A stretch of 64,000 nucleotides of DNA. It comes from JAIEOG01 sp964519985 (GTDB lineage Bacteria; Bdellovibrionota; FAC87; UBA2466). Shown piece by piece: positions 31,601 through 40,618 of this stretch (position 1 is its first letter; each line of letters begins with the position of its first letter). The notes beneath the pieces were generated by a model, which did no database searches, was not told the DNA's origin, and saw nothing but the letters and a program-made list of their open reading frames with translations. Both the position numbers and the translations under genes were made by a program. The DNA lies in contig CAZFMF010000006.1 of NCBI GenBank assembly GCA_964519985.1, forward strand, positions 1 through 64,000, read 5' to 3'.

Positions 31601-33867
31601 TGCGCGTCACTAACCTTGGCTACCCGCGACTCGGACGCCAGCGGGAACTCAAGCACGCGCTCGAAGACGTCTTTAGTGGGAAAGAGGGCGTCGCGCATCT
31701 TTTGCCGGTAGGAAAGGCGCTTTGTACGGAGCGCTGGAATCGCCAGCGGGAGCTGGGGGTGGATTCGATCCCCATCGGTGATTTTAGTTTCTTCGACCAC
31801 ATGCTCGATATGGCTTTGCTGCTGGGGGTCGTGCCGAAGCGATTTGATGCGAGTGCGAATTGGCTGGAACTCACGTTTTCGATGGCCCGCGGAAATCCGG
31901 ATGCGCCCCCGTTGGCGGTCCGGAAGTGGTTCAACACGAATTATCACTACTTGGTTCCCGAGATCCGGCCGGAGAATTTTGTCAGCCCCCGCTGGGAAAA
32001 ACTCACGTTTGAAGTCGAGCACGGCGAAGCCCTCGCCGATATGAAGTTTCACCCGGTTTTGGTGGGGCCATGGACCTTTGTGAAGCTTTCCCAGTTGGAT
32101 GGCCTCTCCACGCAAGAAGCGCTCGATCGCCTCTTGCCCCGCTATTGCGAAGTTCTCAAAGACTTCGCCAAGCGTGGGTATGAGTACGTGCAGATGGACG
32201 AGCCGTACCTCTGTCACGATCTCCTGCGGGAAGACCTTCGCGTCGTACGCAAGGTCTACGAAACGTTGAGCGCCCAAGGCTGTCAGCTCCTGCTGGCAAC
32301 GTACTTCGGTAGCCCGGAGAACTGGCTGACTGAAGTTTCGACTTTGCCCTGCCACGGGTTTCATTTCGACTTGCTGTACTGGCCCACCACGGCGGCCTGG
32401 CTGAAGACGCGTACGTTTCCCCGCACCAAGACATTATCGCTGGGAATCGTGAGTGGGCGAAACGTTTGGGCAAGCCCGCTCTGGGATCGGCGCGAAGAGT
32501 TGCAAAGCCTGCTCGAGCTCTATAGCGGCGACAAGCTTTGGCTCGCTCCGACGTGTTCGCTTCTGCACTTGCCGCAAGACAAGACCTTGGAAAAGCAATG
32601 GGACCCGGAATTTGCGAGCTGGGTCTCTTTTGCGGATCAACGCCTGGAGGAGCTGGCCTTCCTAAAGCGCGCCCTCAATGGCGACAAAAACGTCGAAACC
32701 CTTTTGAAGCAACGTCAGGCCGCGCTCTCCGGTCGCACGGTTTCTAACCGCGTGCACCGTCCCGAGGTGAAGCAGGCGGTGGCGCGAATCGAGGCGCAGC
32801 AAAGCGCCCGCGCGGGCGCGCCGCCCCCCGTGCGTCCTTCACGCCCCGAGTCCATGATTGGGTTGCCACCGCTACCCACCACGACGGTGGGGTCTTTTCC
32901 GCAGACCGCGGTCATGCGGCGAACCCGCCAGGAATGGAAGAAGGGCAAGATCACCGGCGACCAATACCGCAAGGCGATCGGTGAGGAAATTGCGCACGTG
33001 ATCCAAATGCAGGAGCGGCTGGGGCTCGACGTTCTGGTGCACGGTGAAGTCGAGCGTGCCGACATGGTGGAGTTTTTTGCCGAGCACTGGGATGGTGTCT
33101 CACTTTCGTCGCAAGGGTGGGTGCAGTCGCTCGGCAACCGCTGCGTGAAGCCGCCTTTGGTTTTTGGTGACGTGCGCCGTCGATCGCCGGCCACCGTCAG
33201 TTGGTTTTCGCACGCCCAAAGCCTGACCCAAAAACCGGTGAAGGCGATTTTAACCGGTCCGGTGACGCTGCTGAACTGGTCATTCGTCCGCGAAGATCAG
33301 CTGCGGCAAAAAACCGCGTACCAGCTGGCATTGGCGTTGCGCGAGGAGGCGATCGATCTCGAAAAGGCCGGTGCGCGCATTTTGCAAATCGACGAGGCCG
33401 CACTGCGTGAAGGCCTGCCGATGATGAAACTGCATTGGAACCAGTATCTGCGTTGGGCCATGGAGGCCTACCACGTCGTCGCCGGGGCGGTGAGCGCCAA
33501 GGTGCAGGTGCACGTTCACCTTTGTTACAGTGCGTTTACCGACATCGCCGAAGTTTTGCCGCAACTGGGTTGCGATGTGCTGCTCGTCGAAACTGCGCGG
33601 GGCGGCGATGAACTTTTGAAGCGGCTCAAAAAGAATCGTTACGCGGGTGCGATTGGCGCTGGCCTTTTCGATGTCCACGCGCGCACGATGCCGTCGCGAG
33701 AAGAGTGCGAAAAACGCCTCGAAGAATGGATGAAGATTTTTCCCGCCCGCCAACTCTGGGTAAATCCCGACTGTGGTCTGAAAGGCCTAAGTCCCGAAGA
33801 CGCCGAAGCGGCCCTCACGGCCATGGTGCAAGCCACCCACGCCGCGCGCGCCCGCGTCCGCAAATAA
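31600..33867 (+). CDS. metE: Cobalamin-independent methionine synthase
   Basis: This full-length 755-residue MetE transfers the methyl group of methyl-tetrahydropteroyl-polyglutamate directly to homocysteine. The N-terminal domain begins NLGYPRLGRQRELK. A linker of low complexity lies near 400-420 (Ala/Pro-rich). The catalytic barrel starts TTTVGSFPQT and holds zinc ligands His640 and Cys642 (HVHLCYS) and Cys725 (NPDCGLK). The genome thus has both B12-dependent and independent enzymes. The metE start forms TAATG with the kinase stop upstream, an unusual partner. No riboswitch could lie between them. Confidence 0.97.
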   Translation: MRVTNLGYPRLGRQRELKHALEDVFSGKEGVAHLLPVGKALCTERWNRQRELGVDSIPIGDFSFFDHMLDMALLLGVVPKRFDASANWLELTFSMARGNPDAPPLAVRKWFNTNYHYLVPEIRPENFVSPRWEKLTFEVEHGEALADMKFHPVLVGPWTFVKLSQLDGLSTQEALDRLLPRYCEVLKDFAKRGYEYVQMDEPYLCHDLLREDLRVVRKVYETLSAQGCQLLLATYFGSPENWLTEVSTLPCHGFHFDLLYWPTTAAWLKTRTFPRTKTLSLGIVSGRNVWASPLWDRREELQSLLELYSGDKLWLAPTCSLLHLPQDKTLEKQWDPEFASWVSFADQRLEELAFLKRALNGDKNVETLLKQRQAALSGRTVSNRVHRPEVKQAVARIEAQQSARAGAPPPVRPSRPESMIGLPPLPTTTVGSFPQTAVMRRTRQEWKKGKITGDQYRKAIGEEIAHVIQMQERLGLDVLVHGEVERADMVEFFAEHWDGVSLSSQGWVQSLGNRCVKPPLVFGDVRRRSPATVSWFSHAQSLTQKPVKAILTGPVTLLNWSFVREDQLRQKTAYQLALALREEAIDLEKAGARILQIDEAALREGLPMMKLHWNQYLRWAMEAYHVVAGAVSAKVQVHVHLCYSAFTDIAEVLPQLGCDVLLVETARGGDELLKRLKKNRYAGAIGAGLFDVHARTMPSREECEKRLEEWMKIFPARQLWVNPDCGLKGLSPEDAEAALTAMVQATHAARARVRK

Positions 33868-33870
33868 CTT

Positions 33871-33948
33871 GTCATTGCGAGGGCCAATGGCCCGATGCAA
33901 TCTCGCAGCGCAAGCGCTGCGGGATTCCTTCGCTACGCTCGGAATGAC
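33871..33948. repeat. GTCATTGCGAG-type intergenic repeat
   Basis: Starts GTCATTGCGAGGGCC and ends GGAATGAC, with internal short stems such as GCAGCGCAAGCGCTGC. It lies between the convergent metE and glycosyltransferase genes. At least six other copies or remnants occur in the window. Confidence 0.8.
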
Positions 33949-33951
33949 AGT

Positions 33952-35124
33952 CTAGTTTGTTCGGGGCCAAGGAATATTCGGGTGCCCCGAATCCCGCAGC
34001 GTGTGAATCAGTTTCAACGTCGCAAATCCGTCAAACCAAGTGTGCCAAGCCCGCAAGTGGTCCTTGCCGCTGCGGCCGGACGCGATGCGCGCGTGCGCAG
34101 CGGGCGCGCCGAGCGTCTCTAAGGCGGCGAGCAACTCAGGGGCGAAGTGGGCGGTGGCGCTTTCCCACGTCTGGCCGTCACTCAAAGCGTCGATGGCCCG
34201 CAGCCAATCCCGCAAGCGATCAAAGACCCGCGGTTCGTAAACCTCGTACTCCTTCCCCGATTGCCAAAGGCCCTGGATGCGCTCGATGGAGCGGCCGGTG
34301 CCGAAGGGCACGCGGTTGCTCGGCCGGCACACCAGACGGACTTCGCCACCCCCATGCCAAACGAAAGCGACTTTGGCGACCTTGTGCAGAAAATAGAAAT
34401 CCTCGCCCGCTTCTTTCTTGGGAAAGCCGCGCACCGCCGCATAGGCCTCGGTGGAAAAACTCAAAGTGCTGCCAATCGTCGGAAACGAAAAAGGCGAGCC
34501 GGCGTAAGCTAATCGCTCGGCGTAGTAGCGCAAGAAACCGTCGTAGGCTTCGAGGGCGCGCCCGAGGTCGCCGTCCCGCGAATGAGAGAACGGGTGAACG
34601 AACGCTCCCGCCGGCATCGGCCCCAGTCCCCACGGTACCGTTCCGATCGGCTCCAACTCAAAGTAATCGTCGGCCACCCGCGCGTCGGCATCGGTGGTGT
34701 GGATCCAGTGGGATTGCACGCGGCCGAGGGCGTGGAGCCGCAAGACGAGATCCGCGCCGAGCTTGCGGGCGTAGCCGACCCCTAGACGGGGGGCAAAGGC
34801 CTTTTCGCCCGTGCGATCGACGCAAGTCACGGTGAGGCGCTCGCTCACCCGAGTGTCGCGCAAGCGCGCCAAGAGCAAGGCATTGGCGCGTCGGTGGGGA
34901 AGGGGCGAAAGCGGGGATTCGTTGATGACGAGCACCGCCAAAACCGACTTGGCGCTGGCGCGCGCCGCCACTTCCAAGCTTTCAAGGAGGCCGTCGACAA
35001 TCTCATTTTCGCCGCAGCAAGGAACAAAGACCGCTTCTTGAAAAACTCCCAGGGCGGCAATGGCTTCGAGCTCCGGGATCGGTTCGGCGTGGCTTTCGAG
35101 GTATTTTCGAATGGTTTTTGACAT
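33952..35124 (-). CDS. Glycosyltransferase family 2-like protein
   Basis: This 390-residue protein has features of GT-A fold enzymes. FVPCCGENEIVDGLLESL gives a nucleotide-sugar-binding start, and WIHTTDADARVADDYF holds a DxD-type metal site near residue 150. GSTLSFSTEAYAAVRGFP and AGEDFYFLHKV resemble the GT2 acceptor-side ED motif. Sugar and acceptor are unknown. The ATG at 35124 overlaps the miaE stop (ATGA); the open frame above it is ignored. No membrane span is evident. Confidence 0.72.
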   Translation of the reverse strand: MSKTIRKYLESHAEPIPELEAIAALGVFQEAVFVPCCGENEIVDGLLESLEVAARASAKSVLAVLVINESPLSPLPHRRANALLLARLRDTRVSERLTVTCVDRTGEKAFAPRLGVGYARKLGADLVLRLHALGRVQSHWIHTTDADARVADDYFELEPIGTVPWGLGPMPAGAFVHPFSHSRDGDLGRALEAYDGFLRYYAERLAYAGSPFSFPTIGSTLSFSTEAYAAVRGFPKKEAGEDFYFLHKVAKVAFVWHGGGEVRLVCRPSNRVPFGTGRSIERIQGLWQSGKEYEVYEPRVFDRLRDWLRAIDALSDGQTWESATAHFAPELLAALETLGAPAAHARIASGRSGKDHLRAWHTWFDGFATLKLIHTLRDSGHPNIPWPRTN

Positions 35125-35756
35125 CAGTGGAGTGCGTGCCGGTAAGGCACCGAGGTAATCGCTTGCGCCTCGACTTCGCGCAACTCTTTCCACCGCTGAT
35201 CGACAACGTCGGCGGGAAAAAATGACTGGGCCATCTCGAGAAAAAAGTTTTGGTGGTGGCCTTCCGCCCGGGCCAGTCGGCTATAGAACTGTTTGAGCTT
35301 TTCGTCGTGGAGTTCGGTGGCTATGAGGTGCAGGCGTTCGCACCCGCGCGATTCGATCAGCGAAGAAACGAGAAGCCGATCGATGAAACGCTCATCTCGC
35401 CCGAACCGCACTTCCTTCATCATGATGTTGACGTAGGGGTCTTCTTCGTCGCGAAGCAAGGCCAGTCCCCGGGACTGGATTAGTTTCACGACTTGGTGGA
35501 AGTGCTCGAGCTCCTCGCGCGCAAACTGGATCATGGGCTCGATGAGACTGGGGCGATCGGGATAGCGCACGACGAATGACATCCCCACCGCGGCGGCTTT
35601 GCGCTCACACGAGGCATGATCGACCAAAAACGCATTGAAATCTTGTAGGGCGAATGAGGCCCAATCCGCGGGGGTCTTTACCAGTAAGGCTTCCACGGCC
35701 CAGATAAAGTCGGTGGCCGTGACTTCGTCAAGGGCCTTGAGTCCGACCGCCTTCAC
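35124..35756 (-). CDS. miaE: tRNA-(ms2io6A)-hydroxylase MiaE
   Basis: This 210-residue ferritin-like di-iron enzyme hydroxylates the isopentenyl group at tRNA position 37. The iron ligands lie in DHASCERKAA, the EELEHFHQV block and RAEGHHQNF, all typical of MiaE. The terminal overlap with the glycosyltransferase gene points to one transcript, though no functional link is obvious. The partner enzymes MiaA and MiaB are not in the window. Confidence 0.92.
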   Translation of the reverse strand: MKAVGLKALDEVTATDFIWAVEALLVKTPADWASFALQDFNAFLVDHASCERKAAAVGMSFVVRYPDRPSLIEPMIQFAREELEHFHQVVKLIQSRGLALLRDEEDPYVNIMMKEVRFGRDERFIDRLLVSSLIESRGCERLHLIATELHDEKLKQFYSRLARAEGHHQNFFLEMAQSFFPADVVDQRWKELREVEAQAITSVPYRHALH

Positions 35757-35783
35757 CGTTACCTTGGCGACTGGGAGGGGCGG

Positions 35784-36023
35784 GTGTTTCGTATTTTATT
35801 TGTTTTCGCGAGTCTTTCTTTCTCGGGTTGGGGCGCGTCGGTACGCCAAGAACAGGTTTGTCCCCACGATCCCCTTGAAACCTGTCGCTGGGAGATCGGT
35901 TTGGGATAACACTTTAGGCTGGAAAAAGGCGGACGTGGAGATGGCACCTACGTCCTCAACAATCCGCTGAAAAATGCCGAAAAGTCAGCGTGGCCAGCCC
36001 CATTCGACGACCTAGAGCCTTAA
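35784..36023 (+). pseudogene. Small secreted protein gene interrupted by an in-frame stop
   Basis: A GTG after GGGAGGGG begins a signal peptide-like stretch (FRILFVFASLSFSGWG) followed by CPHDPLETCRWEIGLG and a TAA at 35907-35909. The same frame continues for 37 more codons with protein-like sequence (HFRLEKGGRGDGTYVLNNP) to a stop at 36021-36023, reaching into the next gene. Either a 41-residue peptide is made, or this is a decayed gene with a nonsense change or read error. No family is recognised. Confidence 0.35.
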
Positions 36024-36736
36024 CGCTCACTTTGCCGGATCATCTGCAGCCGTACCTTGTTTTGGACGACAAGCAGTACATCCTGCGCAATTTCAGCGAA
36101 GAAGGCATGGGCGTGTGGGTGCCAGAACCCGCGCCCTTTGGTTTGACCAAGGGCAATCAGATCAACGGGGATATCGTCATTGGCAATCAGATCCACCCCG
36201 TGCAATTGGAAGTGATGTACCAGTCCAAAGGAATTGTGGGACTGCGCATTCTGCACAAGTCGCTCGAACTGGGGGAGATTTTCCGACGGATGCTGGAGCC
36301 GACCACCTACGCATTAGAGCTCTCGGCTCATCCGAAATCGGGTGCCATCGACAAGACCGTGGGACTTCCGCGCCTATGGTATTCCACGCGTGGGACGGAA
36401 CTTTTGGTTTGGTTTGATCCCAAAACGCGGATGACCCTGGGGTTGCAGCTGCGCTGGTTGGGGCAGTGGGTTTTCCGTGAGCGCCTTCATCCACCCGCGA
36501 CCGGTTACTTGGAAGCGTTCGAACAACCCGATCACGGCGGCCGTGCCAAGGCCGGCGAGATCTTGATTCACCACCAGCCCGCCGACGCCGAAATGCTCCA
36601 ACGCGCGGGCCAGTTTCTGATTTCCGTCCCCGCGCCGTTGCCCGGTTACCTCTTCTGGCAATTCCTGGAGAGCGGCCAGCCCATGGAATTGCCCGCGAGC
36701 CTACTCGCCGGAATCAAACTCCCCAAAGCGGGATAG
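35990..36736 (+). CDS. PilZ-like domain protein
   Basis: This 248-residue soluble protein has an N-terminal half resembling PilZ: a beta start, NFSEEGMGV (the [DN]xSxxG motif), GDIVIGNQIHPVQLEVMY and GIVGLRIL. The upstream RxxxR motif needed for strong cyclic-di-GMP binding is not evident, so it may be a degenerate PilZ. The C-terminal part (about 110-248) is unknown. The GTG start follows the interrupted gene with a short overlap. Context gives no direct partner; flagellar regulation is possible but unproved. Confidence 0.62.
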   Translation: MASPIRRPRALTLTLPDHLQPYLVLDDKQYILRNFSEEGMGVWVPEPAPFGLTKGNQINGDIVIGNQIHPVQLEVMYQSKGIVGLRILHKSLELGEIFRRMLEPTTYALELSAHPKSGAIDKTVGLPRLWYSTRGTELLVWFDPKTRMTLGLQLRWLGQWVFRERLHPPATGYLEAFEQPDHGGRAKAGEILIHHQPADAEMLQRAGQFLISVPAPLPGYLFWQFLESGQPMELPASLLAGIKLPKAG

Positions 36737-36810
36737 CATTTTTCGTTGGAAGGGCCACGCCACCCCGCTCGCCCGGTGCTTCGCCACGCGGTGCTCGGAG
36801 CGGGCCATGA

Positions 36811-38037
36811 CTAGGTCATCACGGGGGCGGCGGGGAGGACGATCGTAAACGTCGTGCCTTTGCCGACGTGGCTTTCGACTTCGATGGCGCCGCCGTGGTT
36901 GGTGACGATTTTGCGGGTCACGGAGAGGCCGATGCCCGTTCCGCGATCGCCCTTGGTGGTGAAGAGCGGTTCGAAAAGTTTGGGTAGGTTTTCCTGCGGA
37001 ATTCCGCAACCGGTATCGACGATTTCTACGATCACGCTCTGGCCGCGTTGCGAAGAACGGATTGTGAGGGTGCCGCCCTTGGCTTCCATCGCGTGCACGG
37101 CGTTGATCATCAGGTTCAAAAAGACCTGACTGATTTCCACTTTATTGCCGTTCACCCGCCCAATGCCACCGTCCCATTCTTCCACGACTTTGATGGAGGC
37201 CTTTTTCAACTCGTGGTCGATGAGCGTGAGGCATTCCTTCATCGGTTCGTAGAGATTGATGGCTTCGCGTTTCACCTGCATCTTCACCAGCGCCTGAAGA
37301 TTGCGCACGATGACGCCCGCTCGCTCGGAAGCGGTGGCGATGATTTGTAGTGAAGACTTCATTTCTTCTTTGTCGTCTTTTTGCAGGGCCAGTTCGGCGA
37401 TGCCGATAATGCGGTGAAGGATGTTTCCGAATTCGTGCCCAATCCCACGCGCCAGCGCACCGATCGCGGCTAGGCGTTCCTGGCGGACGAGTTGATCTTG
37501 TTGGGCTTTGATCTGCTCCAAGTATTCGCGTTCGCGTTTGCGGCGATCCCAGTTCGAAACCAGATTGCGCGCCTTCTGTTGAATCTCATTGTGGGCGAAG
37601 GGCTTGGTGAGAAAGTCCCAGCGGTCCGAGTACTCGGCCCCGAAGATCTTATTGATCTCGTCGAGGCTGCGATCTTGATAAGCCGTGACCATGCAGCAGA
37701 GTAACTGCGGATCGAGATCCTTGGCGCGCCGGATCGTCTCAATGCCGTCGATGCCGGCACCGAGTTTGACGTCGAAGAAACCGCCGGCGAAGGGTTTGCC
37801 TTCCTTCACGGCTTTTTCGATGGCCTGCAGCGCGAGTTCCCCGGAGTTGACGTACACGACCTCGAACGCACCCGCTTGGGGCACGGCGGTCGGGGCGGCA
37901 GCCGCCGCGGCGGCACCCCCTCGGCGCGAAGAGACGATGCGGGGCGTGGCGGTCGTATCCGGATTCAAAATGATCCGGTAAGCCTCCAAAATTCCCGGCT
38001 CGTCATCGACGACGATGAGTCGTGAGTTCAAAGACAA
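36811..38037 (-). CDS. Response regulator-histidine kinase fusion (receiver first)
   Basis: This 408-residue cytoplasmic protein has a receiver at about 5-150 with phosphoacceptor Asp89 (FFDVKLGAG) and Lys in FLTKPF. Kinase helices follow with His201 in GIGHEFGNILH, and ATP-binding boxes are NLMINAVHAME, DTGCGIP and GTGIGLSV. An Ala/Pro-rich insert of about 28 residues interrupts the receiver after its first helix. The open frame begins at 38052, but AAGGAG is six bases before the TTG at 38037, so that start is chosen. It probably receives phosphate from another kinase and relays the signal by altering its own kinase. Confidence 0.9.
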   Translation of the reverse strand: MSLNSRLIVVDDEPGILEAYRIILNPDTTATPRIVSSRRGGAAAAAAAPTAVPQAGAFEVVYVNSGELALQAIEKAVKEGKPFAGGFFDVKLGAGIDGIETIRRAKDLDPQLLCCMVTAYQDRSLDEINKIFGAEYSDRWDFLTKPFAHNEIQQKARNLVSNWDRRKREREYLEQIKAQQDQLVRQERLAAIGALARGIGHEFGNILHRIIGIAELALQKDDKEEMKSSLQIIATASERAGVIVRNLQALVKMQVKREAINLYEPMKECLTLIDHELKKASIKVVEEWDGGIGRVNGNKVEISQVFLNLMINAVHAMEAKGGTLTIRSSQRGQSVIVEIVDTGCGIPQENLPKLFEPLFTTKGDRGTGIGLSVTRKIVTNHGGAIEVESHVGKGTTFTIVLPAAPVMT

Positions 38038-38124
38038 GGGACACTCCTTCAATCCCGTATCGGCGCGTTACGGCGGAAAACTGAGGGATTAAAGCCGAAT
38101 GGATTCAGAGGGTTGCGCCGAGGC

Positions 38125-38211
38125 TGTCGCTGCGAGGGCGGAGCCCGTGGCAGTCCCGCACCGCTTCGCGGTGCGAGGTTGCTTCACTGCGTTCACAACG
38201 ACATGGTAAGA
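38125..38211. repeat. Degenerate GTCATTGCGAG-type repeat
   Basis: A diverged copy running from GTCGCTGCGAGGGC to TTCACAACGACATGG, with an internal stem GCACCGCTTCGCGGTGC. It lies between the divergent kinase gene (36811-38037) and FecR gene (38240). Confidence 0.55.
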
Positions 38212-38239
38212 TATTGAAAGCGTTCCAAAACTCTCTCCC

Positions 38240-40618
38240 ATGAAAACAAACGCGATCTCCGCGCCGGTTAAGAACCATGACGCTCTGCTCCTCGTGGTGG
38301 CGTCATTGGTGCTCACCGCGGAACTCTTGCTGCTCTTTCATCAGCTACGAATTATCGAACTCCCATTTTCCTGGACGCGTGATCCGGCTTCCCGCGTGGG
38401 CATCGGCGAGGTCTTGGAAAAAGCCCGTTCGGTCCAAAACCGCCCGCAGGGCAGCCTCACTTGGTATCCCCTGGCCGAAGGCGATGCCATCGCCAAAAAC
38501 GACACCGTCATGACCGGTGCCAGTTCCACCGCGACCGTGCGTTTGAAGGACGGCGCCGAAATCCAGCTCGAACCTTTCACGCTACTGCGATTTAACGAAG
38601 ACACCTTGCTCGCCGGCGGGCACCTGGCGCTGGAAGTGAATCGTGGTCTGGTGAAAGTGCGCACACTCGCAAAAGCGGTGAAGCTGCGGATCGAAAAGCG
38701 CGATCTTTCGCTCGCTCCCGATTCGGAAATTGTGCTTTCCTCAACGGGGGAGGCGCGCGCTTCGGAAATCGAAGTCGTGGCCGGTCGCGTTGCGGTGCAA
38801 AGTGCTTCCGTCGATAAGACGGAGATCCCGCCGCTGATTGATCTCAAGGCGGGTGAAGCGGCGACCTTGAACGAAAGCCCGAAGCTCAAAGTGATTTCTC
38901 GCCTGCAGATCCGTTCGGTCGAACCGTTCTCCGGCAGCCAGGCGTTCTTCGACGGGGAACACGCGAACATTGGATTTCGTTGGCAGGGCGACGCGGCCCA
39001 AGTTTTGGAATGGGACACCAGCCCGCAGATGGCGGGAGCGCGCCGCATTCCCACCCAAGGCCACCAGGTGCAGGCCCGTTTTCCCGCCGGCAAATACTAT
39101 TGGCGTTTGAGCCGTTCCGACGCTCAGAGTGCGGTCATGCATTTTTCCGTGCTTCCCCGCGCGGGTTACCGGGTGCCAAATGCGATCGCACGCTACAAGG
39201 GTAAGGAGGGGAGCGAAGTGGCTTTGCGTTGGGAGCGCGTTCCCGATGCGGAAGGGTATGTTTTGGAAGTGGGGTACGACCGCAGTTTCGGCAAGCTCGA
39301 ACGGCGTTTGAGTTTGCGGGAAAACCGTGCGGAGCTACCGCCGCTGGCGCCGGGCAAGTATTTTTGGCGGGTACGCGCCACCCATTCCTATTTAGGGGAT
39401 TGGCCCGCCTCACCCGCTTTCGAGCTGAACGTCAAAAAGCGCATTGAAGCCCCCAAACCGAAAGGGGCGAAGGAGCTGGCGCCGAAAAAGACGGAGAGAT
39501 CACCCGACAAGCCTTCGGAAAAAGGCAAACGCGGCGCGGTCGGCAGCAAATGGGGCGCGATGCTCGCGGCCGTCGACTGGATCTGGCATTCGGCGTGGGC
39601 CACCGACGCGACGGTCTTTTTGCAATTCGATTGGGATGCGACGCGGGGGGCGAAGGCCTACCGGTTAGAAGTCAGCGCGCAAAAAGATTTCAAAACCAAG
39701 CTGGCCTCGACGGAAGGGAAGAAAACTTCCGCGGTTCTGCGCCTTCCGGAACGCACGGAGTACTATTGGCGTGTGGCCGCGATTGATGAAGATGGCGACC
39801 AGGGGAAATTCAGTGCCGTGCAACACTTGCGTCGAGAAGTCGCCAAGGTGGTGACCTTGCCGCCGCCGCCCACTCGCCAGATCGCGTCTCAGCCGCCCGT
39901 TCCTTCCGCGCCGACGGGACAAATGCAGGGCGCGGAAAAATCCAGCGATTTGCCCGAAATCGTCGAGCCACCGCGCGCGCGCGCGCGGCGGACGTGGTTT
40001 GGTTTCGGCAGTGGATTTGTGAGCCAGTCGGTGAGCGGGGCGAATTTCGCGGTGAACGGCAGCGGCTTTGCGGTCCAGCGGTACCTAGTGGGATTCAGCT
40101 ACGATTGGGAGCGAATCACTTTCGAAGGTCATTTCGCGTATCAGCCGCTTTTTTATAAGAGCGAAGGCGCCCAAGCGGATTTTCAGTTGAAGCAATGGGG
40201 TGCCGATTTTCTCGTCGACAATCTACTGTGGCGCCGCTCGTTTCCCATCAGTACGGGCCTTCGATTGCGCAATGAGGCGCGGGTGCTGGGGCTTTCCGGA
40301 ACGGACCTCACCTTACAGGCCATTCCTTTCTATGCCGCGCTCATCGGAACCACCTGGATGTATCCGGGGGAATTTCCGTGGAGCGGTGGCGTGTGGTTGG
40401 AAATCGGGCCGGTGGGCGGACGCACGGGTTACGGTATCGTGACGCGCCAACGCATAGGATTACCGGCGAAGTGGGCGGGCTTGCGGCCTTCCGTGGAGTT
40501 TCTGCTCAATGTGAATACCCGTGGGGTCGCTGCGGTGGCCAGCCGGGACTGGAACTGGGACGCGAGCGTGTCGCTGGTATTGGAATTCGAAAAGGGACTA
40601 CCGACGTTGATTCACTAG
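38240..40618 (+). CDS. FecR domain, Fn3-like repeats and C-terminal outer-membrane barrel
   Basis: This 792-residue envelope protein has an N-terminal hydrophobic segment (about 15-36) that looks like an uncleaved anchor. A FecR domain at about 75-210 includes GDAIAKNDTVMTGASSTATV and GRVAVQSA. Three Fn3-like repeats with the FSW/YYWRV pattern follow (about 225-310, 320-395, 465-535). A Lys/Glu/Pro linker lies between repeats two and three, with a Pro-rich linker after the third. The last 190 residues, starting TWFGFGSGFVSQ, alternate like a beta-barrel. A (CG)8 tract encodes ARARAR before the barrel. FecR domains often sense or bind envelope partners; function is unknown. Confidence 0.78.
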   Translation: MKTNAISAPVKNHDALLLVVASLVLTAELLLLFHQLRIIELPFSWTRDPASRVGIGEVLEKARSVQNRPQGSLTWYPLAEGDAIAKNDTVMTGASSTATVRLKDGAEIQLEPFTLLRFNEDTLLAGGHLALEVNRGLVKVRTLAKAVKLRIEKRDLSLAPDSEIVLSSTGEARASEIEVVAGRVAVQSASVDKTEIPPLIDLKAGEAATLNESPKLKVISRLQIRSVEPFSGSQAFFDGEHANIGFRWQGDAAQVLEWDTSPQMAGARRIPTQGHQVQARFPAGKYYWRLSRSDAQSAVMHFSVLPRAGYRVPNAIARYKGKEGSEVALRWERVPDAEGYVLEVGYDRSFGKLERRLSLRENRAELPPLAPGKYFWRVRATHSYLGDWPASPAFELNVKKRIEAPKPKGAKELAPKKTERSPDKPSEKGKRGAVGSKWGAMLAAVDWIWHSAWATDATVFLQFDWDATRGAKAYRLEVSAQKDFKTKLASTEGKKTSAVLRLPERTEYYWRVAAIDEDGDQGKFSAVQHLRREVAKVVTLPPPPTRQIASQPPVPSAPTGQMQGAEKSSDLPEIVEPPRARARRTWFGFGSGFVSQSVSGANFAVNGSGFAVQRYLVGFSYDWERITFEGHFAYQPLFYKSEGAQADFQLKQWGADFLVDNLLWRRSFPISTGLRLRNEARVLGLSGTDLTLQAIPFYAALIGTTWMYPGEFPWSGGVWLEIGPVGGRTGYGIVTRQRIGLPAKWAGLRPSVEFLLNVNTRGVAAVASRDWNWDASVSLVLEFEKGLPTLIH
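39972..39987 (+). repeat. (CG)8 dinucleotide tract inside the FecR/barrel gene
   Basis: Sixteen alternating C and G bases fall between the Fn3 region and the C-terminal barrel of the gene at 38240. Gain or loss of one unit would shift the frame and remove the barrel. Confidence 0.9.
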
